Assembly: GCF_016862675.1 (NCBI RefSeq)
Contig: NZ_BONK01000004.1
Span: 124,001-188,000, forward strand
From: Cellulomonas chitinilytica
Lineage (GTDB): Bacteria > Actinomycetota > Actinomycetes > Actinomycetales > Cellulomonadaceae
DNA: 64,000 bases
Direction: 5' to 3'
This document shows positions 18,058 to 26,943 of the stretch, in pieces. The notes below the pieces were generated by a model. The model had not been told where the DNA came from. It was given only the letters and a program-made list of their open reading frames with translations, and searched no databases. The translations under genes were made by a program, and so were the position numbers. Numbering within the stretch: position 1 is the first letter of the stretch; the number at the start of each line of letters is the position of its first letter.

Positions 18058-18765
18058 GTGACCGAGTCGAACGGACCCCTCCGTCAGCTCGGTGCGGCCG
18101 TCTACCGGCTCCTGTTCGAGATGACCGACGAGGACCTCGAGCCCACCGACCAGCCCGCCGAGGAAGGTCAGGAGAACGCGATCTTCCTGGGCCGGCCCGC
18201 GTGGGACGGCACCCCGCTCGAACAGCTCGAGCGCGCCGAGGAGTTCTTCGACTCGTGGGTCGAGTCCCTGCCGCGGCACCGCGCCTGGCTGGAGGGCGAG
18301 CTGCGCCGCATGAGCGGGCCGCCCGTGCCGACCGGGATCAGCGGGATGGACGACCTCGCGACCTGGGTGCACGAACGGGCGGGACACCCGAAGGTGATGA
18401 CGCCGGGCCGCGTCCTCCCGTCGCACCTCATCCCGGGTGAGGGGTTCGGCGGTTCGCCGTACTGGCAGGCGATGATGTCCGGCCTCACCGCGGTGATCGC
18501 CGACGTCATGCGGCGATGGCACCCCGAGCTCGACCTGCGGCTCAAGCTCGAGGCCGGCCACGTGTACGACCTGCGGCCCGCGTGGACGCTCGCGCACATC
18601 ACCCCGCCGTGGCGTCTCGCGCTGGCGTCCGCGAACCGCTTCCAGGACCTCGGCGAGTCGCACCTCGAACGGCTCCTGCAGGCCACCCGCCGGCCGTTCC
18701 CCGAGCCGGACGAGTCGATCGCGGCGGACCCCGAGCCCGTCGTCCAGGACCGCGCGACGGTCTGA
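18058..18765 (+). CDS. Protein of unknown function
   Basis: 235 residues from the GTG at 18058, chosen because GAAGGA lies upstream and the protein-like composition begins there (TESNGPLRQLGAAVYRLLFEMTDEDLEP). I recognise no family. It is acidic in the first third and has conserved-looking aromatic stretches (AEEFFDSWVESLPRHRAWLEG, FGGSPYWQAMMSGLTAV, VYDLRPAWTLAHITPPWRLALASAN). There is no signal peptide or membrane segment, so it is probably cytoplasmic. It stands between the divergent CCA-adding enzyme gene and the NUDIX gene. Codon use matches its neighbours, which argues that it is a real gene. Confidence 0.65.
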   Translation: MTESNGPLRQLGAAVYRLLFEMTDEDLEPTDQPAEEGQENAIFLGRPAWDGTPLEQLERAEEFFDSWVESLPRHRAWLEGELRRMSGPPVPTGISGMDDLATWVHERAGHPKVMTPGRVLPSHLIPGEGFGGSPYWQAMMSGLTAVIADVMRRWHPELDLRLKLEAGHVYDLRPAWTLAHITPPWRLALASANRFQDLGESHLERLLQATRRPFPEPDESIAADPEPVVQDRATV

Positions 18766-18807
18766 GCCGGACGGGGCGACCGGGAACGGACCCTCCCGAC
18801 GACTCGT

Positions 18808-18813
18808 TACAGT
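18808..18813 (+). promoter_or_regulatory. Candidate -10 for a leaderless NUDIX transcript
   Basis: TACAGT ends 6 bp before the ATG at 18820, so a transcript starting 6-7 bases on would begin at the start codon. No Shine-Dalgarno sequence is present there. Leaderless mRNAs are common in Actinobacteria. The -35 is weak. Confidence 0.35.
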
Positions 18814-18819
18814 GTCGAC

Positions 18820-19374
18820 ATGTCGAGCCCGGCGCACCCACCCGTCCCCGGGGGCGTGCCAGCCCCGCCGGGCGGTCACGCGCTCCGGATCGACCCCCGT
18901 CACGCGGTCGTGCGGCCTGCCGCACCTCCGCTGCCGGTGGTCGACGAGACGTCCGCGGGCGGCATCGTCGTGCGCCTCACCGGCGGGGAGTACCAGGCGG
19001 CCGTCATCGCCCGCCGCAACCGGGCGGGACGCCTCGAGTGGTGCCTGCCGAAGGGCCACCTCGAGGGCACCGAGACCCCCGAGCAGGCCGCCGTCCGGGA
19101 GATCGCCGAGGAGACGGGCATCACCGGCCAGGTGCTGCGGCGGCTCGGGGTCATCGACTACTGGTTCTCCGGTGACGACCGCCGCGTGCACAAGGTCGTG
19201 CACCACTTCCTGCTCGGCGCCGTCGGCGGCTCGCTGACCGTCGAGGGCGACCCCGACGGGGAGGCGGAGGACGCCGCCTGGATCCCGGTCGTCGACCTGC
19301 ACGGCAGGCTCGCCTACCCGAACGAGCGTCGGCTCGCCGAGGCCGCGCTCGTGGTCCTCACCGACGACGCATGA
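18820..19374 (+). CDS. NUDIX hydrolase
   Basis: 184 residues. It hydrolyses a nucleoside diphosphate linked to another group; the substrate cannot be named. The Nudix box is complete (GHLEGTETPEQAAVREIAEETGI, about residues 85-107) with the metal-binding REIAEE. The first 40 residues are Pro-rich and probably disordered. It lies at its usual actinobacterial place upstream of DUF6049 and murJ, and its stop overlaps the next ATG. A Shine-Dalgarno sequence is lacking, which fits leaderless translation. Confidence 0.92.
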   Translation: MSSPAHPPVPGGVPAPPGGHALRIDPRHAVVRPAAPPLPVVDETSAGGIVVRLTGGEYQAAVIARRNRAGRLEWCLPKGHLEGTETPEQAAVREIAEETGITGQVLRRLGVIDYWFSGDDRRVHKVVHHFLLGAVGGSLTVEGDPDGEAEDAAWIPVVDLHGRLAYPNERRLAEAALVVLTDDA

Positions 19375-21587
19375 GCGCACGCCGCGGGCGCGGCTGGGTC
19401 ACGGCCGCCGCTGTCGCCGTCCTCGGCGCCCTGATGGCCTTCGGCGGCGGCGGACCCGCCGGCGCGGCGACCGAGCCCGCAGGCGCGGCGACCGAGCCCG
19501 CAGGCGCGGCCACCGAGCCCCCGACACCGTCGCCCACCGAGAAGCCGACCCTCCAGATCGAGATCACCGAGGTCTCCCCGGAGGTCCTGCGGCCCGGTGA
19601 GGACCTCACGGTGCTCGCCACGCTCCACAACACCACCGACGAGGTCGTCGACAACCCGGGCGCCGTGCTGCGGATCAAACGGGTCCGGCCCGGGAGCCTG
19701 CCCGAGCTCGAGAGCTGGGCGGACGGCTCCACGTCGTCCGCCGGTCAACGCGACGCGACGGCCACCGTCGGGTCCCCGCTCGCGCCCGGGGCGTCCGCGT
19801 CGGTCGTGCTGAGCGTTGCCGCGGACCGGATCGGGCTGCGCACGTTGGCCGACGTCTGGGGCCCGCGAGGCATCGCCGTGGACGCGACGTCCGGCAACCG
19901 GGTCACCGACCAGCAGCGCAGCTTCGTCCTGTGGCTGCCGTCCGACGACGTGCCCACCGTCCCGGTCTCGCTCCTCGTGCCCGTCACCGGACCGCCGCTC
20001 GCGCCGGCGCTCCCGGCCGGTCCCGACGAGTCCGACAGCACCGCCGCGCCCGGATCCGAGCCGTCGACGGCGCCCACGGCCGCCGACCCGGCGACCGTGC
20101 AGCGCCTGGAGGCGGCGACCGCACCCGGCGGGCGGCTCACCGCGCTCGAGTCGGCCCTGTCGTCCCATCCCGACATCGGCGTCGTCGTCGACCCGGCGCT
20201 GCTGGCGGCCGCCGCAGCCGGTGGGCCGCAGGCGCGCGAGTGGGCCGAGACGATGACCAGCACCCTCGGCAGCCGGGACGTGTGGGCCCTCCCGTGGGCG
20301 GATCCCGACATCGCTGCGGCGGCGCACGCGGACCGTGCGGACCTCGTGACGCTGGCCGCACGGACCGGGACGGAGATCAGCACGCTCCCGGTGGACGGGA
20401 CGCTGCTGTGGGCGCCGCCAGGCCCCGGGCCGGACCGGTCGACCGCCGCCGTCACGGGCGCCGCGAACGCCCGGGCGCTGGTCATCGGGCCCGACAGCGG
20501 GTTGTCCGAGGAGCGGGTGTCCGGCGCGGACGGCGCGCGGCAGCGGGTCGGCACCACGACCGGGACGGCGACGGCACTCGTCGGCGACACGACGCTCACC
20601 GACCTGCTCGTCGACCCGGACGCCGTCGAGCCGGGGTCGACCACAGCGACCGCCGTGCAGCGAGCCCTCGCCGAGCTCGCCGTCCTCGCACGGTCGGGCG
20701 ACGGCGCGCCGCCCGCGCTGCTCCTCAGCCCCGGCCGGTCGTGGACCCCCGACGACGCACGCCTCGACGCCCTGCTCGGCGCGTTCGCCGCCGCACCCTG
20801 GGTCCAGGTCCGGTCGGCGGCGACGCTCCTCGAGGGCGAGGACGACGCGCACGGCACGCTCCCCGCGACCGCGCACGACGCCGACGAGCTCGCACCCGCC
20901 GGCGTCCAGGCGCTCGGTGCGGCCCGCGAGCGCGCGCTCGGGTTCGCGACCGTGACGACCGACCCGCAGTCGCTGCTCGACGGCGTCGACACCGAGATCC
21001 TCGCGCCGCTGTCCGTCGCGTGGCGCGAGGACCCGGCCGCCCGGGACGCGCTCGTCGCCGCGACCGTCACGAGCGTCGACGCCCGCACCACCGGCCTGTC
21101 CCTGGGCGCCCAGGGCGACATCACGGTCATCAGCGCGTCGAGCGAGGTGCGCCTGTCCGTCCGCAACGACCTCGCGGTCCCCGCGACCGTGCTCGTCGAC
21201 GTCCAGCCCCGCAAGGCGTGCCTCGAGGTCGGCGAGCCGGAGCCCGTGACGGTCGCGCCGAACAGCGAGAAGAGCGTGCCCGTGCACCTCGTCGCGAACG
21301 CCAACTGCGACGTCGTCGTGGTCGCGCAGCTCACGTCGACCGAGGGCGCTCCCGTGTCACCGCCCCTGCAGTTCACCGCCCGCGTCAGCCCCACGATCGA
21401 GAACGTCGGCACGATCGTCGTCGGCGTGCTGCTGGCGATCGGCCTGATCCTCGGCATCGTCCGGACCGTGCGGCGCGGCCAGAGCGCCCGCCGCGGGGCG
21501 CGCACGGAGGCCGAGGGCACCGGACCCCTGTCCCTGCCGGTGCTCGGCGGCTCCCTCGACGACCCGACCCCCAAGGACCCGTCATGA
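19371..21587 (+). CDS. DUF6049 family secreted, membrane-anchored protein
   Basis: 738 residues. A signal peptide (1-33, ending GPAGAA) leads into three tandem AGAATEP repeats encoded by a 21-bp DNA repeat (about 19461-19520). A large extracytoplasmic part follows, starting with a beta-rich domain (LQIEITEVSPEVLRPGEDLTVLATL). A second beta domain sits near the C-terminus (VRLSVRNDLAVPATVLVDVQ). One membrane helix (about 680-700, VGTIVVGVLLAIGLILGI) and a basic tail end the protein. It overlaps both neighbours by four bases, in the order NUDIX-DUF6049-murJ. The constant link with murJ suggests an envelope role, but its function is not established. Confidence 0.88.
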   Translation: MSARRGRGWVTAAAVAVLGALMAFGGGGPAGAATEPAGAATEPAGAATEPPTPSPTEKPTLQIEITEVSPEVLRPGEDLTVLATLHNTTDEVVDNPGAVLRIKRVRPGSLPELESWADGSTSSAGQRDATATVGSPLAPGASASVVLSVAADRIGLRTLADVWGPRGIAVDATSGNRVTDQQRSFVLWLPSDDVPTVPVSLLVPVTGPPLAPALPAGPDESDSTAAPGSEPSTAPTAADPATVQRLEAATAPGGRLTALESALSSHPDIGVVVDPALLAAAAAGGPQAREWAETMTSTLGSRDVWALPWADPDIAAAAHADRADLVTLAARTGTEISTLPVDGTLLWAPPGPGPDRSTAAVTGAANARALVIGPDSGLSEERVSGADGARQRVGTTTGTATALVGDTTLTDLLVDPDAVEPGSTTATAVQRALAELAVLARSGDGAPPALLLSPGRSWTPDDARLDALLGAFAAAPWVQVRSAATLLEGEDDAHGTLPATAHDADELAPAGVQALGAARERALGFATVTTDPQSLLDGVDTEILAPLSVAWREDPAARDALVAATVTSVDARTTGLSLGAQGDITVISASSEVRLSVRNDLAVPATVLVDVQPRKACLEVGEPEPVTVAPNSEKSVPVHLVANANCDVVVVAQLTSTEGAPVSPPLQFTARVSPTIENVGTIVVGVLLAIGLILGIVRTVRRGQSARRGARTEAEGTGPLSLPVLGGSLDDPTPKDPS

Positions 21588-23224
21588 GCGACACGACCAC
21601 CGGAGGGATGCGCCGCGGCGCCGCTCTCATGGCGTCCGGGACGGCCGTGTCACGCGTCCTCGGGCTGCTCCGCGCACAGGTGCTCATCCTCGCGATCGCC
21701 GCGACCGGAGAGGCCGCCGACGCGTTCTCGGTGGCGAACAAGCTGCCGAACATCCTCTACATGCTGCTCGCGGGCGGCGTGCTCAACGCCGTCCTCGTGC
21801 CGCAGGTCGTCCGCGCCTACCGACGCGACGCGGGGCAGGAGTACGTCGACCGGCTCCTCAGCCTCGGGTTCGCGATCCTCGCCGTCGTCACCCTCGTCCT
21901 CACCCTCGCGGCACCCCTGCTGGTGCAGCTGTACACGAAGGGCGGCGACCCGGCGCAGGTCGACCTGGCCGTCACGTTCGCCTACTGGTGCCTGCCGCAG
22001 CTGTTCTTCTACGGCGCGTACGCCCTGCTGGGCCAGGTGCTCAACGCCCGCGGGTCGTTCGGGCCGTTCATGTGGGCGCCCGTCGTCAACAACATCGTGT
22101 CCATCTCGGGCTTCTTCGCGTTCATCCTGGCGTTCGGCGGGTTCGAGTCCAGCGGTCTGAGGGAGGCGAGCGCGTGGGGGCCGTCCCAGGTCGCGCTGCT
22201 CGCCGGGTCGGCGACGCTCGGCGTGATCGTGCAGGCGGTGGTCCTGCTGCCCGCGATGCGCCGCGCGGGGGTCCACCTGCGGTTCCGGTGGGGGCTGCGC
22301 GGGTCGGGCCTGGGCCGCGCCGGGACGGTCGCCACCTGGACGTTCGTCGGCCTCGGGATCGGGCAGCTCGCCTTCATCGTCGTGTCCCGGGTGTCGTGGG
22401 CCGCCGGGCACGCCCCCGGCGTCGACCAGACCGTCGCCGGCAACGCCGCCTACGACCCGGCGTTCACCGTGTTCATGCTCCCCCACTCGCTCGTCACCGT
22501 GTCGCTCGCGACGGCGCTGTTCACCCGGCTGTCGCAGCAGGCGCACGACGGCGACGTCGACGGGGTCCGGGCGAGCATGTCCTACGGCCTGCGCGTGGTC
22601 GGGCTGTTCACGATCATCGCGACGGCCGTCATCGCCGTCCTGGCCGTCCCCGTCACCCGCGTCGTGCTCCTCAGCGACCAGGGCTCGGTCGACGCCGTCG
22701 CCGGGGTCGTCCTCGCGATGATCGTCGGGCTGCCCTGGTTCGGCGCCTGGTCGCTCAGCCAGCGCACGTACTACGCGTACGAGGACGCGAAGGGCATGAT
22801 CCCGATCCAGGTGGCGATGGCCGCGGTCGTCGTCGCGGGCACCCTGCTCGGTCAGGCGCTGCTGCCGCCGTCCGCCTGGGTCGCGTGCGCCGGGGCGTCG
22901 ATGAGCGTGTCGTACGTGCTCGGCGCGCTCGCGTCGCAGTGGCACCTGCGGCGGCGGCTCGGCACCGTCGACGGGCCGCGCGTCGTCCGGACCCACGCGC
23001 GTGCCCTCGTCGCCGCGCTCGTGGCCGTCGGTGTCGGCCTGCTGACGCTCCGGGTGCTGCAGGCGGCCCTGTCCGACGGGGTCGTGGCCGCGCTCGTGGA
23101 GTGCGCCGTCGTCGGCGGCCTGATGTCGGCGATCTACGTCGGCGGCCTCCGGGTGCTGCGCGTCAGCGAGCTCGACGGGCTCCTCGGACCGGTGATCCGA
23201 CGCCTGAGGGCGGGACGCCGCTGA
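21584..23224 (+). CDS. murJ: Lipid II flippase MurJ
   Basis: 546 residues. It flips lipid-linked peptidoglycan precursor across the membrane. Many hydrophobic helices are visible (about 14), with the MurJ start pattern GTAVSRVLGLLRAQVLI, then DAFSVANKLPNILYMLLAGGVLNAVLVP and FMLPHSLVTVSLATALFTRLS. Essential-type Arg residues appear in the first helices. It begins with an ATG that overlaps the DUF6049 stop. In Mycobacterium the homologue (Rv3910) carries a fused pseudokinase. Here MurJ ends after its membrane part and the pseudokinase is a separate gene 131 bp on. Confidence 0.95.
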   Translation: MSDTTTGGMRRGAALMASGTAVSRVLGLLRAQVLILAIAATGEAADAFSVANKLPNILYMLLAGGVLNAVLVPQVVRAYRRDAGQEYVDRLLSLGFAILAVVTLVLTLAAPLLVQLYTKGGDPAQVDLAVTFAYWCLPQLFFYGAYALLGQVLNARGSFGPFMWAPVVNNIVSISGFFAFILAFGGFESSGLREASAWGPSQVALLAGSATLGVIVQAVVLLPAMRRAGVHLRFRWGLRGSGLGRAGTVATWTFVGLGIGQLAFIVVSRVSWAAGHAPGVDQTVAGNAAYDPAFTVFMLPHSLVTVSLATALFTRLSQQAHDGDVDGVRASMSYGLRVVGLFTIIATAVIAVLAVPVTRVVLLSDQGSVDAVAGVVLAMIVGLPWFGAWSLSQRTYYAYEDAKGMIPIQVAMAAVVVAGTLLGQALLPPSAWVACAGASMSVSYVLGALASQWHLRRRLGTVDGPRVVRTHARALVAALVAVGVGLLTLRVLQAALSDGVVAALVECAVVGGLMSAIYVGGLRVLRVSELDGLLGPVIRRLRAGRR

Positions 23225-23355
23225 GGAAGCCCGTCTAGCATGCAGTGTTCCCCCCGGGCATCGGGGACGGATCGGACACCCGACGGCAGGCCGTCGGACG
23301 CCGTCCGGACCGCGGCGGGACGAGGACAGCAGACGAGTCGGACCGGGAGGTGCGG

Positions 23356-25437
23356 GTGAACGAGGCCGTCGGACGAGGGACCGTGCTCGCAGGCCGGTAC
23401 CGGGTCGTGCAACCCGTCGCGTCGGACCTGGTCGGGTCGAGCGCCTGGCAGGCCACCGACCAGATCCTCGACCGCCCCGTGCGGGTCCGGGTCCTCGAGT
23501 CCGGTGCGGTCGCGCCCGCGCTCGACGCCGCCCGCCGGGCCGCGCTCGTCACCGACCCGCGCCTCGTGCGGGTGCTCGACGTCGGCACCCACGAGGGCGT
23601 CGGCTACGTCGTCACGGAGCAGGTCTCCGGGCCCTCCCTCGCCGAGCTCGTCGCCCGCGGCCCTCTCGGCGCCGACCAGGCGCGGGCGATCGTCGGCGAG
23701 GCCGCGTCCGCGCTCGAGGTCGCCCGACGCCGCGGCGTGCACCACCTCGCGCTGCGGCCGTCGGCCCTGCACGTGAGCCCGGACGGCCGCGTGATGCTCA
23801 GCGGGCTCGCCCTCGACGCGGCCCTGCGCGGGGAGCCGAGCGGGGACGCGCGCGCCACCACCCGGGCGGACACCGTCGGCCTCGTGCGCCTGCTCTACAC
23901 CGCGCTCACCGGTCGGTGGCCGGCGGACCCGCGCCAGCCGTGGCCGACGGGCGACGGGCCGGCGCAGGCGCCCGTGCACGAGGGGTCGCCCGTGCCACCC
24001 GTCGACCTCGTGCCGAGCGTCCCGGCCGACCTCGACACCCTGTGCGCCGTCACCCTCGGCCCGTACGAGGACGGCCCGCACAGCCCCGGCGAGCTGGTCC
24101 GCGAGCTCGAGCCGTGGGGCGAGCTGCAGCCGGTTCCCGCGTCCGCACCGCCCACCGTGGTCGCGCCTCCCCTGGTCGAGGAGCCCGTCTTCGTCGACCA
24201 CGACTCGCAGGACACCGCACCCGTCCGGGTCCAGCGCCAGTCCGCCCGCACCGCGTTCGACGAGCTGCAGGCCCCGGGGGCGAACCTCCCCGGGACGCCG
24301 CCACCGGCCGCACCGACCCGGACGAGCGCCTTCGGGGCGGCCACGGCCGGTGCTGCGGCGGGGGCTGCCGCGGGTGCCGTCGCCGGTGCCGAGGCCGGGG
24401 GGTACGTCGCGCCTCCCGCACCGCCCGCGCCCCTGCCGGGCGCGGGTGCCGGTGCGACGACGCCGATGCCGCCCGTCGGTGCGACCGCGCCGATGCCGCC
24501 GGCGACGTTCGGGGCCGCTCCCCCGTCGCCGTACGGGCAGCCGCAGCCGCCGACCGGGTACGGCCCGCCTCCTGCCGCCTACGGGCAGGCGCCGGCGGGC
24601 TACGGGCAGGCCCCGCCCGCCGCGTACGGCCCCGTGCCGCCCGGCGCGCCGCAGGGTGCCCTCCACCAGTCGGCCCCCGCGTCGTTCGGCCCGCCGAACG
24701 GGTACCAGGGCCACGTCGCCCAGGGTCCCGTCGAGGAGCCGCTCGACTTCGACGGGTTCGCGGTGGAGGACGTGCCCGCGGCCCCGACGCGCCGCCGGTT
24801 CGACCCGACCGCGCTCGTGCTGGGCATCGTCGCCGTGGTCGTCGTCATCGGCGTGATCATCGCGTTCAAGTCGCTGTTCTCGTCGTTCGACCCCCAGAAG
24901 CCGAGCACCGACGACGCCGCGAGCGCCCCTGAGGCCTCGGCGTCCGCCCCGGCCCAGGCGGCCCCGCCGTCCGCGGAGCCGTCGCAGCCCGCGGCACCAC
25001 CGGCCGGCGGCGTCCCGACGATCGCGACCGCGATCACGATCGACCCGTCCGACGAGGACGGTGAGCACGAGGAGGATGCGGCGAAGGCGTACGACGGCGA
25101 CCCGTCGACGTTCTGGTACACGCAGACGTACAAGCGCGACGACTTCGCCGGGTTCAAGGACGGCGTCGGCTACGCCATCACGCTCACCGCCCCGGCCCAC
25201 GTGAAGACCGTCACGCTGCACTCGAACAGCACGGGCGGTCACGTGGAGGTCCGCGCGACCGACGCCACCGCACCGACCACCGGCCCCGTGCTCGCGTCGG
25301 GCGCCTTCGGGCCGGAGACCGTGCTCACGCTGGACCCCGCGACCGACACCCAGTCGATCGTCCTGTGGGTCACCCAGCTGCCCACCGCCCCGGACGGCGG
25401 GTTCCGCCTCGAGCTGACGGAGATCTCGCTGTCCTGA
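23356..25437 (+). CDS. Pseudokinase-like membrane protein with C-terminal extracellular domain, MurJ partner
   Basis: 693 residues from the GTG at 23356, five bases after GGGAGG. The N-terminal kinase-like fold (about 10-260) has lost its catalytic residues. The VAIK lysine is absent (VRVRVLESG), the catalytic loop reads HHLALRPSALHV without Asp, and DFG is replaced by LSGLA. A Pro/Ala/Gly/Tyr-rich linker follows (YGQAPAGYGQAPP repeats), then one membrane helix (about 492-514, ALVLGIVAVVVVIGVIIAF). Last comes an extracellular F5/8C-like domain (AYDGDPSTFWYT, VKTVTLHSNSTGG). In M. tuberculosis the same parts are fused to MurJ and regulate it through FhaA, so a MurJ-regulating role is likely. 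Confidence 0.88.
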   Translation: MNEAVGRGTVLAGRYRVVQPVASDLVGSSAWQATDQILDRPVRVRVLESGAVAPALDAARRAALVTDPRLVRVLDVGTHEGVGYVVTEQVSGPSLAELVARGPLGADQARAIVGEAASALEVARRRGVHHLALRPSALHVSPDGRVMLSGLALDAALRGEPSGDARATTRADTVGLVRLLYTALTGRWPADPRQPWPTGDGPAQAPVHEGSPVPPVDLVPSVPADLDTLCAVTLGPYEDGPHSPGELVRELEPWGELQPVPASAPPTVVAPPLVEEPVFVDHDSQDTAPVRVQRQSARTAFDELQAPGANLPGTPPPAAPTRTSAFGAATAGAAAGAAAGAVAGAEAGGYVAPPAPPAPLPGAGAGATTPMPPVGATAPMPPATFGAAPPSPYGQPQPPTGYGPPPAAYGQAPAGYGQAPPAAYGPVPPGAPQGALHQSAPASFGPPNGYQGHVAQGPVEEPLDFDGFAVEDVPAAPTRRRFDPTALVLGIVAVVVVIGVIIAFKSLFSSFDPQKPSTDDAASAPEASASAPAQAAPPSAEPSQPAAPPAGGVPTIATAITIDPSDEDGEHEEDAAKAYDGDPSTFWYTQTYKRDDFAGFKDGVGYAITLTAPAHVKTVTLHSNSTGGHVEVRATDATAPTTGPVLASGAFGPETVLTLDPATDTQSIVLWVTQLPTAPDGGFRLELTEISLS

Positions 25438-25458
25438 CCGGGTGGGTCCCACGGGTGC

Positions 25459-25485
25459 GGAACAGATCCGGCCTAGGATCGGTTG
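25459..25485 (+). promoter_or_regulatory. SigR-type (thiol stress) promoter of trxB-trxA
   Basis: GGAAC (25459-25463), 18 bp, then GTTG (25482-25485). SigR/SigH promoters in Actinobacteria follow GGAAT-N18-GTT, and trxBA is a classic member of that regulon. The start codon is 55 bp downstream. Confidence 0.75.
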
Positions 25486-25540
25486 ACCACACAGCCGATC
25501 GCCGGACACCGTCCGGCTCCCCGTCACCGCAAGGACTCAC

Positions 25541-26545
25541 GTGAGCGACCAGACCAGCACCGTGCGCGACCTGATCATCGTCGGGTCCGGACCCGCCGGT
25601 TACACCGCCGCCATCTACGCCGCTCGTGCCGGGCTCGCCCCGCTGGTGGTCGCCGGCTCGGTCACGGCCGGCGGTGCGCTGATGAACACCACCGAGGTCG
25701 AGAACTTCCCGGGCTTCCCCGACGGCATCCAGGGCCCCGAGCTGATGGACAACCTGCAGAAGCAGGCGGAGAAGTTCGGCGCCGAGGTGCTCTGGGACGA
25801 CGCGGTCTCCCTCTCGCTCGACGGCCCCGTGAAGACGGTCGTCACCGGCGGCGGGGACACGTTCCAGGCGCGCGCGATCATCCTGTCCACCGGCTCCGCC
25901 TACCGGGAGCTCGGCCTCGACGACGAGAAGCGGCTCTCCGGCCGCGGCGTCTCGTGGTGCGCGACCTGCGACGGCTTCTTCTTCCGCGACCAGGAGATCC
26001 TCGTGGTCGGCGGCGGCGACTCCGCCGTCGAGGAGGCCACGTTCCTCACCCGGTTCGGCAAGCGGGTCACCCTCGTGCACCGCCGCGACCAGCTGCGCGC
26101 GTCGAAGATCATGGCCGACCGCGCGCTGAACGACCCGAAGATCGAGATGGCCTGGAACTCCGAGGTCGTCGCGATCCACGGCGACGCGAAGGTCACGGGC
26201 GTGACGCTGCGCGACACCGTCACCGGTGAGACCCGCGAGCACCCCGCCACGGGCGTGTTCGTCGCGATCGGTCACGTGCCGCGCACCGAGCTCGTCGTCG
26301 GCCAGGTCGACCTCGACGAGGACGGGTACATCGAGGTCGTCGGGCGCACCACGAAGACCAACCTCGAGGGCGTGTTCGCGTGCGGCGACGTCGTCGACCA
26401 CACCTACCGCCAGGCGATCACGGCCGCCGGGTCGGGATGTGCCGCGGCGCTCGACGCGCAGCACTTCCTCGCCTCGCTCGGCGACAGCGTGTCGCACCCC
26501 GTCGAGCCGTTCCCCGCCACCGAAGCCCTGGAGGCCACCCGATGA
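25541..26545 (+). CDS. trxB: Thioredoxin-disulfide reductase
   Basis: 334 residues, GTG start after AAGGA. It uses NADPH to reduce thioredoxin. The FAD-binding [13 protein letters not shown] motif lies at about residues 12-24, the redox pair is [11 protein letters not shown] (about 144-154), and the NADPH-binding [10 protein letters not shown] follows. The end has the FAD motif [22 protein letters not shown]. All family features are intact. The stop overlaps the trxA ATG by four bases. A SigR-type promoter just upstream points to induction by disulfide stress. In this phylum the system works beside mycothiol, which depends on ino1 at 7.9 kb. Confidence 0.97.
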   Translation: MSDQTSTVRDLIIVGSGPAGYTAAIYAARAGLAPLVVAGSVTAGGALMNTTEVENFPGFPDGIQGPELMDNLQKQAEKFGAEVLWDDAVSLSLDGPVKTVVTGGGDTFQARAIILSTGSAYRELGLDDEKRLSGRGVSWCATCDGFFFRDQEILVVGGGDSAVEEATFLTRFGKRVTLVHRRDQLRASKIMADRALNDPKIEMAWNSEVVAIHGDAKVTGVTLRDTVTGETREHPATGVFVAIGHVPRTELVVGQVDLDEDGYIEVVGRTTKTNLEGVFACGDVVDHTYRQAITAAGSGCAAALDAQHFLASLGDSVSHPVEPFPATEALEATR

Positions 26546-26874
26546 GCACCCTCACCGCCGTCACCGACGCCACGTTCAAGGCCGAGGTCCTCGACTCCGA
26601 CATCCCCGTGGTCGTCGACTTCTGGGCGGAGTGGTGCGGGCCGTGCCGCATGGTCGCGCCGGTCCTCGAGGAGCTCGCCGTGACCTACGAGGGCAAGATC
26701 AAGATCGTCAAGCTCGACACCGAGGCGAACCCGCAGGTCACGGCCGACTTCGGGATCGTGTCCATTCCGACCCTGAACGTGTACGCGGGCGGCGAGCTGG
26801 TCAAGTCCGTCATCGGCGCCCGGCCGAAGATGTTCTACACGCAGGAGTTCGACGAGGTCCTCGCCTCCGTCTGA
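26542..26874 (+). CDS. trxA: Thioredoxin
   Basis: 110 residues, full length. The active site is [14 protein letters not shown] (about residues 27-40), and the cis-Pro loop is [12 protein letters not shown]. It reduces protein disulfides in the cytoplasm and is recharged by TrxB, whose gene it overlaps by four bases. A strong hairpin follows 18 bp after the stop, ending the operon. Confidence 0.97.
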   Translation: MSTLTAVTDATFKAEVLDSDIPVVVDFWAEWCGPCRMVAPVLEELAVTYEGKIKIVKLDTEANPQVTADFGIVSIPTLNVYAGGELVKSVIGARPKMFYTQEFDEVLASV

Positions 26875-26892
26875 CCGCATCCTCACCCCGTC

Positions 26893-26924
26893 ACGGCCCG
26901 GACAGTTCGCTGTCCGGGCCGTGT
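26893..26924 (+). terminator. Terminator of trxB-trxA
   Basis: Perfect 14-bp stem (26893-26906 and 26911-26924) closed by a stable TTCG tetraloop. There is no long T run. Confidence 0.85.
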
Positions 26925-26943
26925 CGCGTGCGACACTGCTCGG

